A DNA stretch of 64,000 nucleotides, taken from NCBI GenBank assembly GCA_020636915.1, contig JACJWV010000015.1:78628-142627 (forward strand). Reading direction: 5' to 3'. This document shows positions 51,306-60,179 of the stretch, in pieces (positions within the stretch are counted from its first letter, which is position 1; every line of letters begins with the position of its first letter). Made by a program: the position numbers and the translations under genes. Source of the DNA: Nocardioides sp. GTDB taxonomy: Bacteria; Actinomycetota; Actinomycetes; Propionibacteriales; Nocardioidaceae. The notes below the pieces were generated by a model that did not search any database, was not told the origin of the DNA, and saw only the letters and a list, made by a program, of their open reading frames with translations.

Positions 51306-51917
51306 ATGCTGGCGGACGTGAGCACCTTCCGCGGCGCGATCGCCGGTGTCGGCACGACGTCCGGGGTCCGGGTCGTGGTCGGGCGGTGGGACCTGTCGCC
51401 GTACGGCGCCTTCGCGGACGCCATGGTGGAGACCGCGGCCGGTCATCGCCTGCTGCTGGCGCCGACGCAGGAGGTCGCCGACTTCGTGGCGGCGACCTAC
51501 GTGTTCGACGAGGTGCGCCTCGAGCCGGTGACCGTCGACGGGTGGCGGTTCACCTCGACCTCCTTGACGATCGAGCTGGAGGTCGGCGACCGCACCGCGC
51601 TCGGCCGGGTGCTGCGACTCGTGCCGGCCCGGCTGGCCCAGAGCCCGGCCTGGTGCACGGTGACCGACCCCGTGGCCCGGGTCGTGATGCAGGGGGTCCG
51701 CACCCGCGGGTCGGCCGGCGGCGGCCGGCGCGAGTACTACGGGGCGACCGACCACCACGCGGTGACCTCCGTCCGCGGCCGCCTCGACGGTGCGGACCTC
51801 GGAGGCATGGCGCCGGTCGACCCGCCGCCCCGGTTCGGCTTCTCCTCGACGCCGCGCCGCCCGTCGGTGACGACGGTGGTCACGACGGTGCAGGAACCTG
51901 GTCGACTGTCTGCGTGA
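51306..51917 (+). CDS. Hypothetical protein
   Basis: A 203-aa soluble protein with no family I recognise. Predicted beta-rich: SGVRVVVGRWDLSPYGAFAD, AGHRLLLAPTQEVADFVAAT, GWRFTSTSLTIELEVGDRTA and GGRREYYGATDHHAVTSVRG. The start could be ATG 51306 or GTG 51318. It is divergent from the isochorismatase gene. Its stop lies inside the promoter predicted for the next transcription unit. Confidence 0.6.
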   Translation: MLADVSTFRGAIAGVGTTSGVRVVVGRWDLSPYGAFADAMVETAAGHRLLLAPTQEVADFVAATYVFDEVRLEPVTVDGWRFTSTSLTIELEVGDRTALGRVLRLVPARLAQSPAWCTVTDPVARVVMQGVRTRGSAGGGRREYYGATDHHAVTSVRGRLDGADLGGMAPVDPPPRFGFSSTPRRPSVTTVVTTVQEPGRLSA

Positions 51918-51941
51918 CCACGCAGGCAAGCAGGTTAGGCT
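51913..51941 (+). promoter_or_regulatory. Candidate promoter upstream of the CDF gene
   Basis: GTGACC (51913-51918) and TAGGCT (51936-51941) are separated by 17 bp. The expected start base is near 51948, right at a GTG, so the message may be leaderless and open with the small ORF at 51949. Confidence 0.45.
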
Positions 51942-51948
51942 GGGACCC

Positions 51949-52035
51949 GTGCACGACCAGATGACCTGGCCACGCTGCGCCTGGCCGGTCTGGTCCGGGC
52001 CCGCTCGCGGGCGAGCCGTCAGCGGCCGGCCGTGA
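51949..52035 (+). CDS. Possible leaderless small ORF, 28 aa, before CDF gene
   Basis: A GTG-initiated frame ending at TGA 52033-52035. The peptide MHDQMTWPRCAWPVWSGPAR is Trp-rich with one Cys. The predicted promoter places the transcript start at about the GTG. It ends 17 bp before the CDF ATG, so it could act as a regulatory upstream ORF. Composition alone does not prove translation. Confidence 0.3.
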   Translation: MHDQMTWPRCAWPVWSGPARGRAVSGRP

Positions 52036-52052
52036 CGTCCGAGGGCTGAGCG

Positions 52053-53006
52053 ATGGCCACGGCACACGGGGATGCGCACGGGGATGCGCACGGGACGGGG
52101 ACCGGACACTCGCACGGGATGAGCGCCGACGCGGACCGGCGCTACCTGTGGATCGCGTTGGTCCTCCTGGTGGCGTTCATGGCCCTCGAGGTCGTGGTGG
52201 CGTTCACCGCCGACTCCCTCGCGCTGCTCTCGGACGCGGGCCACATGCTCTCCGACGTCGGCGCCATCGTGGGAGCGCTGTGGGCGATGAGCTTGGCCGC
52301 CCGGCCGGCGGCTGGCAGGTGGACCTTCGGGCTCAAGCGCGCCGAGATCCTCTCGGCTGCCGTCAACGGGATCACGCTGCTCGTCGTCAGCGGGGTGATC
52401 GCGATCGAGGCGGTCCAGCGGCTCCTCGACCCGCCGGAGACCGAGGGGCTGCCGGTCCTGGTCGTCGCCCTCGTCGGCATCGCCGTCAACCTGGTGGCCA
52501 CGGTCGTGCTGGCACGGGCCAACCGGTCGAGCCTGAACATCGAGGGCGCCTACCGGCACATCCTCACCGACCTGTACGGGTTCATCGGCACCGTCGTCGC
52601 CGCGATCGTCATCCTCACCACGGGCTACACCCGCGCCGACGCCATCGCCTCGCTGGTCGTGGTCGCCCTCATGCTCCACGCCGCCTGGGGACTCCTGCGC
52701 GAGTCCGGCATCGTCCTGCTCGAGGCCGCGCCGGACTCCACCGACCTCGACGAGATCCGCAGCCACCTCGTCACCGAGCCCCACGTCCACGACGTCCACG
52801 ACCTCCACGTCTGGACGGTCACCTCGGGTCTCCCCACCCTCTCGGCCCACATCGTGGTCGACGACAGCTGCTTCACCGACGGCCACGCACCCCAGCTCCT
52901 CGACCAGCTCCAGGCCTGCCTCACCGGCCACTTCGACGTCGAGCACTCCACCTTCCAGCTCGAGCCGGCCAGCCACGCCGCCCACGAGCACGGCACCCAC
53001 ACCTGA
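52053..53006 (+). CDS. Cation diffusion facilitator (zinc/cobalt exporter type)
   Basis: A 317-aa CDF membrane protein with six helices. The His-rich N-terminus (HGDAHGDAHGTGTGHSHG) binds metal. Transport-site residues are H64 and D68 in LLSDAGHMLSDVG and the matching pair in YRHILTDLYGFIG. The C-terminal cytoplasmic domain holds EPHVHDVHDLHVWTVTSG and a final His-rich tail. This matches the ZitB/CzcD Zn2+/H+ antiporter group. Confidence 0.93.
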   Translation: MATAHGDAHGDAHGTGTGHSHGMSADADRRYLWIALVLLVAFMALEVVVAFTADSLALLSDAGHMLSDVGAIVGALWAMSLAARPAAGRWTFGLKRAEILSAAVNGITLLVVSGVIAIEAVQRLLDPPETEGLPVLVVALVGIAVNLVATVVLARANRSSLNIEGAYRHILTDLYGFIGTVVAAIVILTTGYTRADAIASLVVVALMLHAAWGLLRESGIVLLEAAPDSTDLDEIRSHLVTEPHVHDVHDLHVWTVTSGLPTLSAHIVVDDSCFTDGHAPQLLDQLQACLTGHFDVEHSTFQLEPASHAAHEHGTHT

Positions 53007-53035
53007 GCCAGGCCGAACCCTGTCCTGCCCGCCGG

Positions 53036-53476
53036 TCAGGACTCCTCGGCCCGCAGCACCTTCGTGAGGGCGCGGGCCAGGACCTCGATCTCGTCCTCGT
53101 CAAGGTGGGCGAGGAAGTGCTGCTCGATCGCAGCCAGGTAGACGGGGGCGGCCTTGCGCAGTCGCTTGCGTCCCTCGGGCGTGATGGCGGCGAAGGAGGA
53201 GCGCCGGTCGTCGGGGTTCGCCTGGCGCTCGACGAGCCCCGCGCGCTCGAGCTCGGTCACGACACGGCTGACGCGCTCCCGGCTGACGACCGCCTGCTGG
53301 CCGAGCTCGGTCATCCGGAGGCGGCGACCCGGTGCCGCGTTGACGACGAGCAGGACGTCGTACCAGGAGATCGGGAGCCCGGTCGGCAGCAGGGCGCGCT
53401 CGAGCGACGGCACCACGGCGGCATGGGTCCGCAGGAGTGCGGCCCAGGCCGCGACGCGATCACCCTCGTCGACCAT
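53036..53476 (-). CDS. MarR-family transcriptional regulator
   Basis: A 146-aa winged-HTH protein. It begins MVDEGDRVAAWAALLRTHAA, has the recognition helix in GQQAVVSRERVSRVVTELER, the wing in RQANPDDRRSSFAAITPEGR and a C-terminal dimerisation helix. A GTG nine codons upstream is an alternative start, but the ATG matches the usual MarR N-terminus. Its target is unknown; it lies next to the CDF gene convergently and the F420-type reductase on the same strand. Confidence 0.9.
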   Translation of the reverse strand: MVDEGDRVAAWAALLRTHAAVVPSLERALLPTGLPISWYDVLLVVNAAPGRRLRMTELGQQAVVSRERVSRVVTELERAGLVERQANPDDRRSSFAAITPEGRKRLRKAAPVYLAAIEQHFLAHLDEDEIEVLARALTKVLRAEES

Positions 53477-53536
53477 GCGCTCACCGTAGAGAAGCGTGCG
53501 CACGCACGCAACCTCCCGGCGGAGCCCGGTGCGGGG

Positions 53537-53959
53537 TCAGTCCTGGGGGCGGTCCGGCCCTTCGTCCCGCGGCTCGAGCACGTAGACCGACCGCTCCCCG
53601 CCGCGCTCGTGGAGGCGTCGGTACGCCGGCCACAGCAGCACCAGGTGCGGCCACCACTCCTCGGTCTCGCCGGTGGTCGCCGGCCGCGCGCGCACCGAGA
53701 CCGTGCGCCGACCGATCTCGACCACGGCGTCGGGGTGGGTGCGGACGTTGCGCACCCAGGGGCTGGCCAGCTCCTGGCGCACGTCCACGCTGCACACCAC
53801 GAAGGCAGCCCCTCGCTGCAGGTAGAGCAGGGCGACCGTGCGGGGCCGACCGGTGCTGTGGCCCGTCGTCGTGAGCAGGAGCAGCGGCGTGCGCCCGGTG
53901 CGGGTCCGCCCGGGCCGGTCCTGCACCGGGGCCCGTGCCCGAGACCGGCGCCCGGTCAC
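53537..53959 (-). CDS. Deazaflavin (F420)-dependent nitroreductase-family protein
   Basis: A 140-aa split-barrel protein of the DDN/DUF385 family. Family marks are LLLLTTTGHSTGRPRTVALL, VCSVDVRQELASPWVRNVRT and DAVVEIGRRTVSVRARPATT. These enzymes use F420H2 to reduce quinones or nitro compounds. GTG at 53959 is the start that fits the family. A longer frame upstream runs antisense through the GNAT gene and is rejected. Confidence 0.85.
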   Translation of the reverse strand: MTGRRSRARAPVQDRPGRTRTGRTPLLLLTTTGHSTGRPRTVALLYLQRGAAFVVCSVDVRQELASPWVRNVRTHPDAVVEIGRRTVSVRARPATTGETEEWWPHLVLLWPAYRRLHERGGERSVYVLEPRDEGPDRPQD

Positions 53960-54057
53960 GACCCCAGCCTTCCGCCGTCCGGGGCCGGTCCTGCAGGGCC
54001 GAAGGGCCCGCGTCGGACGGGTCGCGGCGCCGTCTGGACCGGGCACCGCGACCTCGG

Positions 54058-54984
54058 CTAGAGCTCCGTGCCGCGCATCAGCCAGGTCGAGGTGACCTGC
54101 ATGCCGACCTTCTCGTAGAGACCGAGGGCCCCGGTCCGCGAGTCCGTGGACAGGCCCGAGCGGGTGGCCCCGTGGGCGCGGGCGACCGCGAAGGCGTTGG
54201 CGAGGAGCGCCTGCGCGATGCCCTGGCCCCGACGGTCGGCACGCGTCGAGACCTTGTTCACGTAGGCCTCGTCGCCGGCGAACATCACGACGTTGACGGC
54301 GCCGACCAGCTCGCCGCCGGGGTCGGTGACGACCCGCAGGTGCCACGGCTCGAAGCCTGGCCGGCCGACGACCGAGGCCAGGAAGTCGTCGTACGGCTGC
54401 CGGTCGCGGTCTGCCCACTCCAAGAAGGTGTCCTCGAAGAGCGTCCAGCAGGCCGGGTAGTCGTCCGGGATCGCCTCGCGCAGCAGGTGCCCGGGCGGTA
54501 GGGGGCGGGTCGGGATCGCCGCGCCCTCGGGCAGGAACAGCTCCCAGACCTCCCACCACACGTCGAAGCCGAGCGTCTCGAGCAGCCGGTCGCCGGGTGA
54601 CCCCACCGGCGTGGGCAGGCGGATCCGCTCGATCCCCCGGGCGCGGGCGTGCTGCCGCAGCCAGCCGGCGAGGGCCGTGCCGACACCGCGGCCGCGGTAC
54701 GCCGGGTGCACGGCCGCGTCGGCACGCGACCCGCCCATCAGCTCGGCGTACGCGACCAGGCGGTCGCCGTCGAGGACCCCGACGGTGCTCGATGCCACGT
54801 CGAAGGAGGGCCGGGCCCAGTCCGCGGCGATGTCGGCCTCCTCGATCGACACGACCCCGAGGTCCTCGAGCTCCTGCGCGGCCATCACCTCGAAGACCGC
54901 CCGGGCGTCGTCGGCCCGGAGCGGGCGGGAGGTCAGGCCGGCGGGCAGGTCGAGGGACAGGCCGAGGAGCGGGTCGGGGGGCAC
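54058..54984 (-). CDS. Two-domain GNAT acetyltransferase
   Basis: A 308-aa protein with two GNAT domains. The first (about 15-150) contains AAVHPAYRGRGVGTALAGWL; the second (about 160-308) has VNKVSTRADRRGQGIAQALL and TGALGLYEKVGMQVTSTWLM. Both have the acetyl-CoA loop. GTG start at 54984. Function unknown. The YceI terminator lies just upstream. Confidence 0.85.
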   Translation of the reverse strand: MPPDPLLGLSLDLPAGLTSRPLRADDARAVFEVMAAQELEDLGVVSIEEADIAADWARPSFDVASSTVGVLDGDRLVAYAELMGGSRADAAVHPAYRGRGVGTALAGWLRQHARARGIERIRLPTPVGSPGDRLLETLGFDVWWEVWELFLPEGAAIPTRPLPPGHLLREAIPDDYPACWTLFEDTFLEWADRDRQPYDDFLASVVGRPGFEPWHLRVVTDPGGELVGAVNVVMFAGDEAYVNKVSTRADRRGQGIAQALLANAFAVARAHGATRSGLSTDSRTGALGLYEKVGMQVTSTWLMRGTEL

Positions 54985-55010
54985 CGCGACATCGAAGCAG
55001 GAAATGGCGG

Positions 55011-55040
55011 ACGGGGCCGCCGATTTCTCGGCGGCCCCGT
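55011..55040 (-). terminator. Strong hairpin terminator after yceI-like gene
   Basis: A perfect 13-bp stem (ACGGGGCCGCCGA with its complement) closes on a TTTC tetraloop, 17 bp past the YceI stop on the minus strand. Confidence 0.85.
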
Positions 55041-55056
55041 GCGGGGAGGACGGTCC

Positions 55057-55644
55057 TCAGGCGTTGCGGATGGCGGACACGTCGAACTCCAGCTTGACCT
55101 TGTCGGAGACGAGCACGCCGCCGGTCTCGAGCGCGGCGTTCCAGGTCACGCCCCAGTCCTTGCGGCTGATCGCGGTGCCACCCTCGAAGCCGATCCGGAC
55201 GTTGCCGAAGGGGTCCTGGGCCGAACCGGTGAGCTCGAAGGGCACCGTGACCGCCTTGGTGACACCGTTGATGGTCAGGTCGCCGGTGATCACCCAGTCG
55301 TCGCCGTCGCGCTCGACCTGCGTGGAGACGAACCGGATCTCCTTGTTCTCGTCGGCGTTGAAGAAGTCGGCCGAGCGCAGGTGGGCGTCACGGTCGGCGA
55401 CGCCGGTGTCGATGCTCGCGGTCTGGATGGCCAGCTCCACGCGCGAGGCGGCGGGGTCGGCGGCGTCCACGTGGGCGGTGCCGGAGAACTCGGTGAACTG
55501 GCCGCGCACCGTCGTCACCATCGCGTGCCGGGTGCTGAAGCCGATCCGGGTGTGGGTCGGGTCGATCGTGTAGTCGCCGGAGATGTCCTCGACGGCGGCG
55601 GTGGGGGCGTCGAACTGCTCGATCTGCTGGCGGTACGTGGTCAT
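55057..55644 (-). CDS. YceI-family lipid-binding protein
   Basis: A 195-aa lipocalin-like barrel protein. YceI marks are GDYTIDPTHTRIGFSTRHAM, AAIQ-type strand LAIQTASIDTGVADRDAHLR, SADFFNADENKEIRFVST and VTVPFELTGSAQDPFGNVRI. There is no signal peptide, so it is likely cytoplasmic, in contrast to E. coli YceI. It would bind a polyisoprenoid or amphiphile. ATG at 55644 is chosen; the upstream frame is antisense to the small gene at 55812-55946. A palindromic operator lies upstream. Confidence 0.9.
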   Translation of the reverse strand: MTTYRQQIEQFDAPTAAVEDISGDYTIDPTHTRIGFSTRHAMVTTVRGQFTEFSGTAHVDAADPAASRVELAIQTASIDTGVADRDAHLRSADFFNADENKEIRFVSTQVERDGDDWVITGDLTINGVTKAVTVPFELTGSAQDPFGNVRIGFEGGTAISRKDWGVTWNAALETGGVLVSDKVKLEFDVSAIRNA

Positions 55645-55684
55645 GGTGGTCTCCGATCCACTCGGTGTCGTTGAAGGTTTGACT

Positions 55685-55707
55685 ACCATAACCGGACCAT
55701 GGTCCGG
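55685..55707 (-). promoter_or_regulatory. Operator palindrome and -10 before yceI-like gene
   Basis: CCGGACCATGGTCCGG at 55692-55707 is a perfect 16-bp palindrome directly upstream of TATGGT (55690-55685 on the minus strand), a good -10. It therefore occupies the spacer where a repressor would block polymerase. The nearby MarR gene is a possible but unproven source of the regulator. Confidence 0.6.
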
Positions 55708-55742
55708 ATCATTCCCGGTGTCCGGGGATTGGTCCAGACATG

Positions 55743-55793
55743 CGTCGACCCGCCTCCTCGTCCCGGGTGCGGGGGCGAGGGGGCGGGTCGACG
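55743..55793 (-). terminator. Long hairpin terminator after the 44-aa gene
   Basis: CGTCGACCCGCC at the left pairs with GGCGGGTCGACG at the right, and the inner CCTCG/CGAGG bases extend the stem to about 20 bp. It begins 18 bp beyond the stop of the 44-aa gene on the minus strand. Confidence 0.8.
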
Positions 55794-55811
55794 TTGCCAG
55801 GCGGTGCTGGG

Positions 55812-55946
55812 TCAGGCGGCGTGGACGGCGTGCGTCGGCGCGACCGGAGCGGATGCCTCGAACCAGCGGGACTCGAGTCGGGTCCGGCCGCTGGCATCCG
55901 TGACGGCGACCCAGCCCTGGACCAGGGAGTTGGTCTTCTGGATCAT
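55812..55946 (-). CDS. Small conserved-looking protein (44 aa), unknown function
   Basis: A minus-strand ORF from ATG 55946 to TGA 55812. It is preceded by GGAGGTGACC, one of the best ribosome binding sites in the window, and followed by a strong hairpin. The peptide starts MIQKTNSLVQGWVAV, continues with TDASGRTRLESRWFE and ends in an Ala/His/Pro-rich tail. Nearly every third codon position is G or C. No domain is recognised. A TATGGT -10 lies 36 bp upstream. The full set of signals makes this a real gene despite its length. Confidence 0.8.
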   Translation of the reverse strand: MIQKTNSLVQGWVAVTDASGRTRLESRWFEASAPVAPTHAVHAA

Positions 55947-55959
55947 CGGTGGTCACCTC

Positions 55960-55986
55960 CTGTTCACCTACTGTTCACCTACCATA
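55960..55986 (-). promoter_or_regulatory. Promoter -10 and duplicated 11-mer before the 44-aa gene
   Basis: On the minus strand TATGGT (55986-55981) is followed by two direct copies of TAGGTGAACAG (55981-55960), then the AGGAGGTGACC binding site. The -10 resembles that of the YceI-like gene (TATGGT). The repeated 11-mer would be at the 5' end of the mRNA and may duplicate a weak ribosome site. Confidence 0.5.
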
Positions 55987-56221
55987 CCTCGCTCCCACCC
56001 GGACCGCCAGCCGGGGGCGGAAATCGGTGCGCGCGCTCCACCTGACGGGGTGAAGCACGGCGTTTCGCGGCCCGCTCCCTCCACTGGTGCGGTCGAGCTC
56101 GACCCGGCCATCACGCGTAGAAGAACGTTCCGATCCGTCCAGGGATGGCGAATGAAGCCCTCATGCCCGATTTCGGGCAGGAACTTGCGCTTCGCCGCCG
56201 CCGGGGCGCACGATCGTCCGC

Positions 56222-56491
56222 GTGCCCACCTCCCCGGACCCGGTGCTGGTCGACCGGATCGCCGCGAGCACGGGCCTGTCGCCCGCCGAGGCGGCCCGGG
56301 TCGTGGAGGACGTGGTGGCCTTCCACCACGAACCGGTGGAGGAGTACGTCCGCCGGCGGCACGCCCACCTGCGGACCTACGGTGCGAGGAACGACGAGAT
56401 CTTCGCGCGCATCGCCGTGGAGCTGGCCGGGCGCGTGGTGGCCGCGCCGGCCCTCACCGAGCGCCAGCTGCGGCGCATCGTCTACACCTAG
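56222..56491 (+). CDS. Small hypothetical protein
   Basis: An 89-aa helical protein with a GTG start: VDRIAASTGLSPAEAARVVE, VVAFHHEPVEEYVRRRHAHL and VELAGRVVAAPALTERQLRR. Composition fits a DNA-binding or adaptor protein, but no family is recognised. It lies 44 bp before glmS and may share its transcript. The gap before it (55987-56221) shows a TGCCCGATTTCGGGCA dyad near 56162 and nothing else. Confidence 0.6.
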   Translation: MPTSPDPVLVDRIAASTGLSPAEAARVVEDVVAFHHEPVEEYVRRRHAHLRTYGARNDEIFARIAVELAGRVVAAPALTERQLRRIVYT

Positions 56492-56535
56492 CGGCCCCCT
56501 GGGTCCGGGACCAGAGATCGAGAAGGAGACAACAG

Positions 56536-58356
56536 ATGTGCGGGATCGTCGGTTACGTCGGCAGCCAGCAGGCCGTCCCCGTCCTGGTGGAGGGGCTCAC
56601 CCGCCTCGAGCACCGCGGGTACGACTCGGCCGGGCTGGCGCTGCTCGGGACGACCGGCCTGAAGGTCGCCAAGCGCGCCGGACGGGTGCGTGACCTGTCC
56701 GAGGAGCTGCCCAAGCGGTTCGCGGGGCGGATCGGCGTCGGCCACACTCGCTGGGCGACCCACGGCCCGGCCAACGACGTCAACGCGCACCCCCACACCG
56801 ACGCCAAGGGCCTGGTCGCGGTCGTCCACAACGGCATCATCGACAACGCGTCGGCGCTGCGGCAGCGGCTCTCGGACGAGGGCGTCGAGCTCGCCAGCGA
56901 CACCGACACCGAGGTGCTCGCCCACCTGGTCGCGCTCTCCGAGGCCGACACCCTCGAGGGCAAGGTCAGCGACGCGCTCGCGGCGGTCGAGGGCACCTAC
57001 GGGCTCGCGGTCCTGCACGTCGACTTCCCCGACCGCATGGTGGTCGCCCGCAACGGCAGCCCGCTGATCGTCGGTGTCGGGGAGCGCGAGATGTACGTCG
57101 CCTCCGACCTGGCCGCGATCGTGCGGCACACGACCACCGTGGCCCACCTCGACGACGGCGAGATCGCGACCGTGACGGCGAGCGGCTTCACGACGTACCG
57201 CCTCGACCTCACCCGCACCGCGCACGACACGATGACCCTCGACGTCGACCCCACGGCGTACGACGCCGGCGAGCACGACTCCTTCATGCACAAGGAGATG
57301 CTCGAGCAGCCGGCCGCCGCGAGGCGGGTGCTCCGCGGACGGCTCGACGAGCGGTTCGGCACAGCCCACCTCGGTGGGCTGAACATGGACGCCCGCGAGA
57401 CCCGGGCGATCCGCCGGGTGAAGATCCTCGGCTGCGGGTCTGCCTACTACGTCGGCCAGATGGGAGCGTCGCTCGTCGAGGAGCTGGCCCGGATCCCGGC
57501 CGACGCGGAGGCGGCCAGCGAGTTCCGGTACCGCAACCCGATCATCGAGCCCGACACCCTCTACGTCGCCGTCTCGCAGTCGGGGGAGACCATCGACACC
57601 CTGCTCGCCGTGCAGGAGATCCGGCGCAAGGGTGGCCGCGTGATCGGGCTCGTGAACGTCGTCGGCAGCGCGATCGCCCGCGAGTGCGACGGCGGGATCT
57701 ACCTGCACGCGGGGCCCGAGGTGGCCGTCGCCTCGACGAAGGCGCTGAGCAACATGTTCCTCGGCTTCGCCCTCCTGGCCCTCCAGCTCGGTCGGGTGCG
57801 GGACCTGTCGATCGCCGACGGGCGGCGGCTGATCGCCGGGCTCCAGCAGCTGCCCGACCAGATCGAGTCGGTGCTGGCGCAGGAGGAGACCCTCGCCGCG
57901 CTCGCCGGCCGGCTGGCCGCGGCGGAGAGCCTCTTCTTCGTGGGCCGGGTGCGCGGCTTCCCGGTCGCGCGCGAGGGCGCTCAGAAGTTCAAGGAGATCT
58001 CCTACCGGCACGCCGAGGCGTACCAGACCTCCGAGCTCAAGCACGGGCCGCTCGCGCTGATCGCCCCGGAGGTGCCGACCGTCGCGATCGTGCCCGACGA
58101 CGAGCTGACCGGGCGCAACGTGGCGGCGCTGCACGAGATCGCCGCCCGCCGCGGACCGCTGGTCGTCGTCACCCACGAGGGGGTCGACCTCGGGGAGGTC
58201 GACGCCGAGCGGGTCGTCGTACCGAAGAACGAGCGTGAGCTGGACCCCATCCTGCTCACCGTCCCCCTGCAGCTGCTGGCCTACCACGCGGCCCTCGCGC
58301 TCGGCCACGACATCGACAAGCCGCGCAACCTGGCGAAGTCCGTGACGGTCGAGTGA
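56536..58356 (+). CDS. glmS: Glutamine-fructose-6-phosphate aminotransferase
   Basis: A 606-aa enzyme that makes glucosamine 6-phosphate for peptidoglycan and other amino sugars. The class II glutaminase domain begins MCGIVGYVGSQQAVPVLVEG with nucleophile C2, and has LEHRGYDSAGLAL and VGHTRWATHGPANDVNAHPH. Two SIS domains follow (GCGSAYYVGQMGASLVEELA, SQSGETIDTLLAVQEI) and the C-terminus is the conserved KPRNLAKSVTVE. GAAGGAG precedes the ATG. Length is normal. Confidence 0.98.
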   Translation: MCGIVGYVGSQQAVPVLVEGLTRLEHRGYDSAGLALLGTTGLKVAKRAGRVRDLSEELPKRFAGRIGVGHTRWATHGPANDVNAHPHTDAKGLVAVVHNGIIDNASALRQRLSDEGVELASDTDTEVLAHLVALSEADTLEGKVSDALAAVEGTYGLAVLHVDFPDRMVVARNGSPLIVGVGEREMYVASDLAAIVRHTTTVAHLDDGEIATVTASGFTTYRLDLTRTAHDTMTLDVDPTAYDAGEHDSFMHKEMLEQPAAARRVLRGRLDERFGTAHLGGLNMDARETRAIRRVKILGCGSAYYVGQMGASLVEELARIPADAEAASEFRYRNPIIEPDTLYVAVSQSGETIDTLLAVQEIRRKGGRVIGLVNVVGSAIARECDGGIYLHAGPEVAVASTKALSNMFLGFALLALQLGRVRDLSIADGRRLIAGLQQLPDQIESVLAQEETLAALAGRLAAAESLFFVGRVRGFPVAREGAQKFKEISYRHAEAYQTSELKHGPLALIAPEVPTVAIVPDDELTGRNVAALHEIAARRGPLVVVTHEGVDLGEVDAERVVVPKNERELDPILLTVPLQLLAYHAALALGHDIDKPRNLAKSVTVE

Positions 58357-58414
58357 GCCAGCACACCGCGGCGACGAAGGTGGCGCAGGTGCTCCGAACC
58401 ACTACCGTTGGCGG

Positions 58415-60139
<1,725 letters not shown>

Positions 60140-60179
60140 CTAGCCGGCGCGGTCGGCACGGGCTGGTAGAACCGACGGC

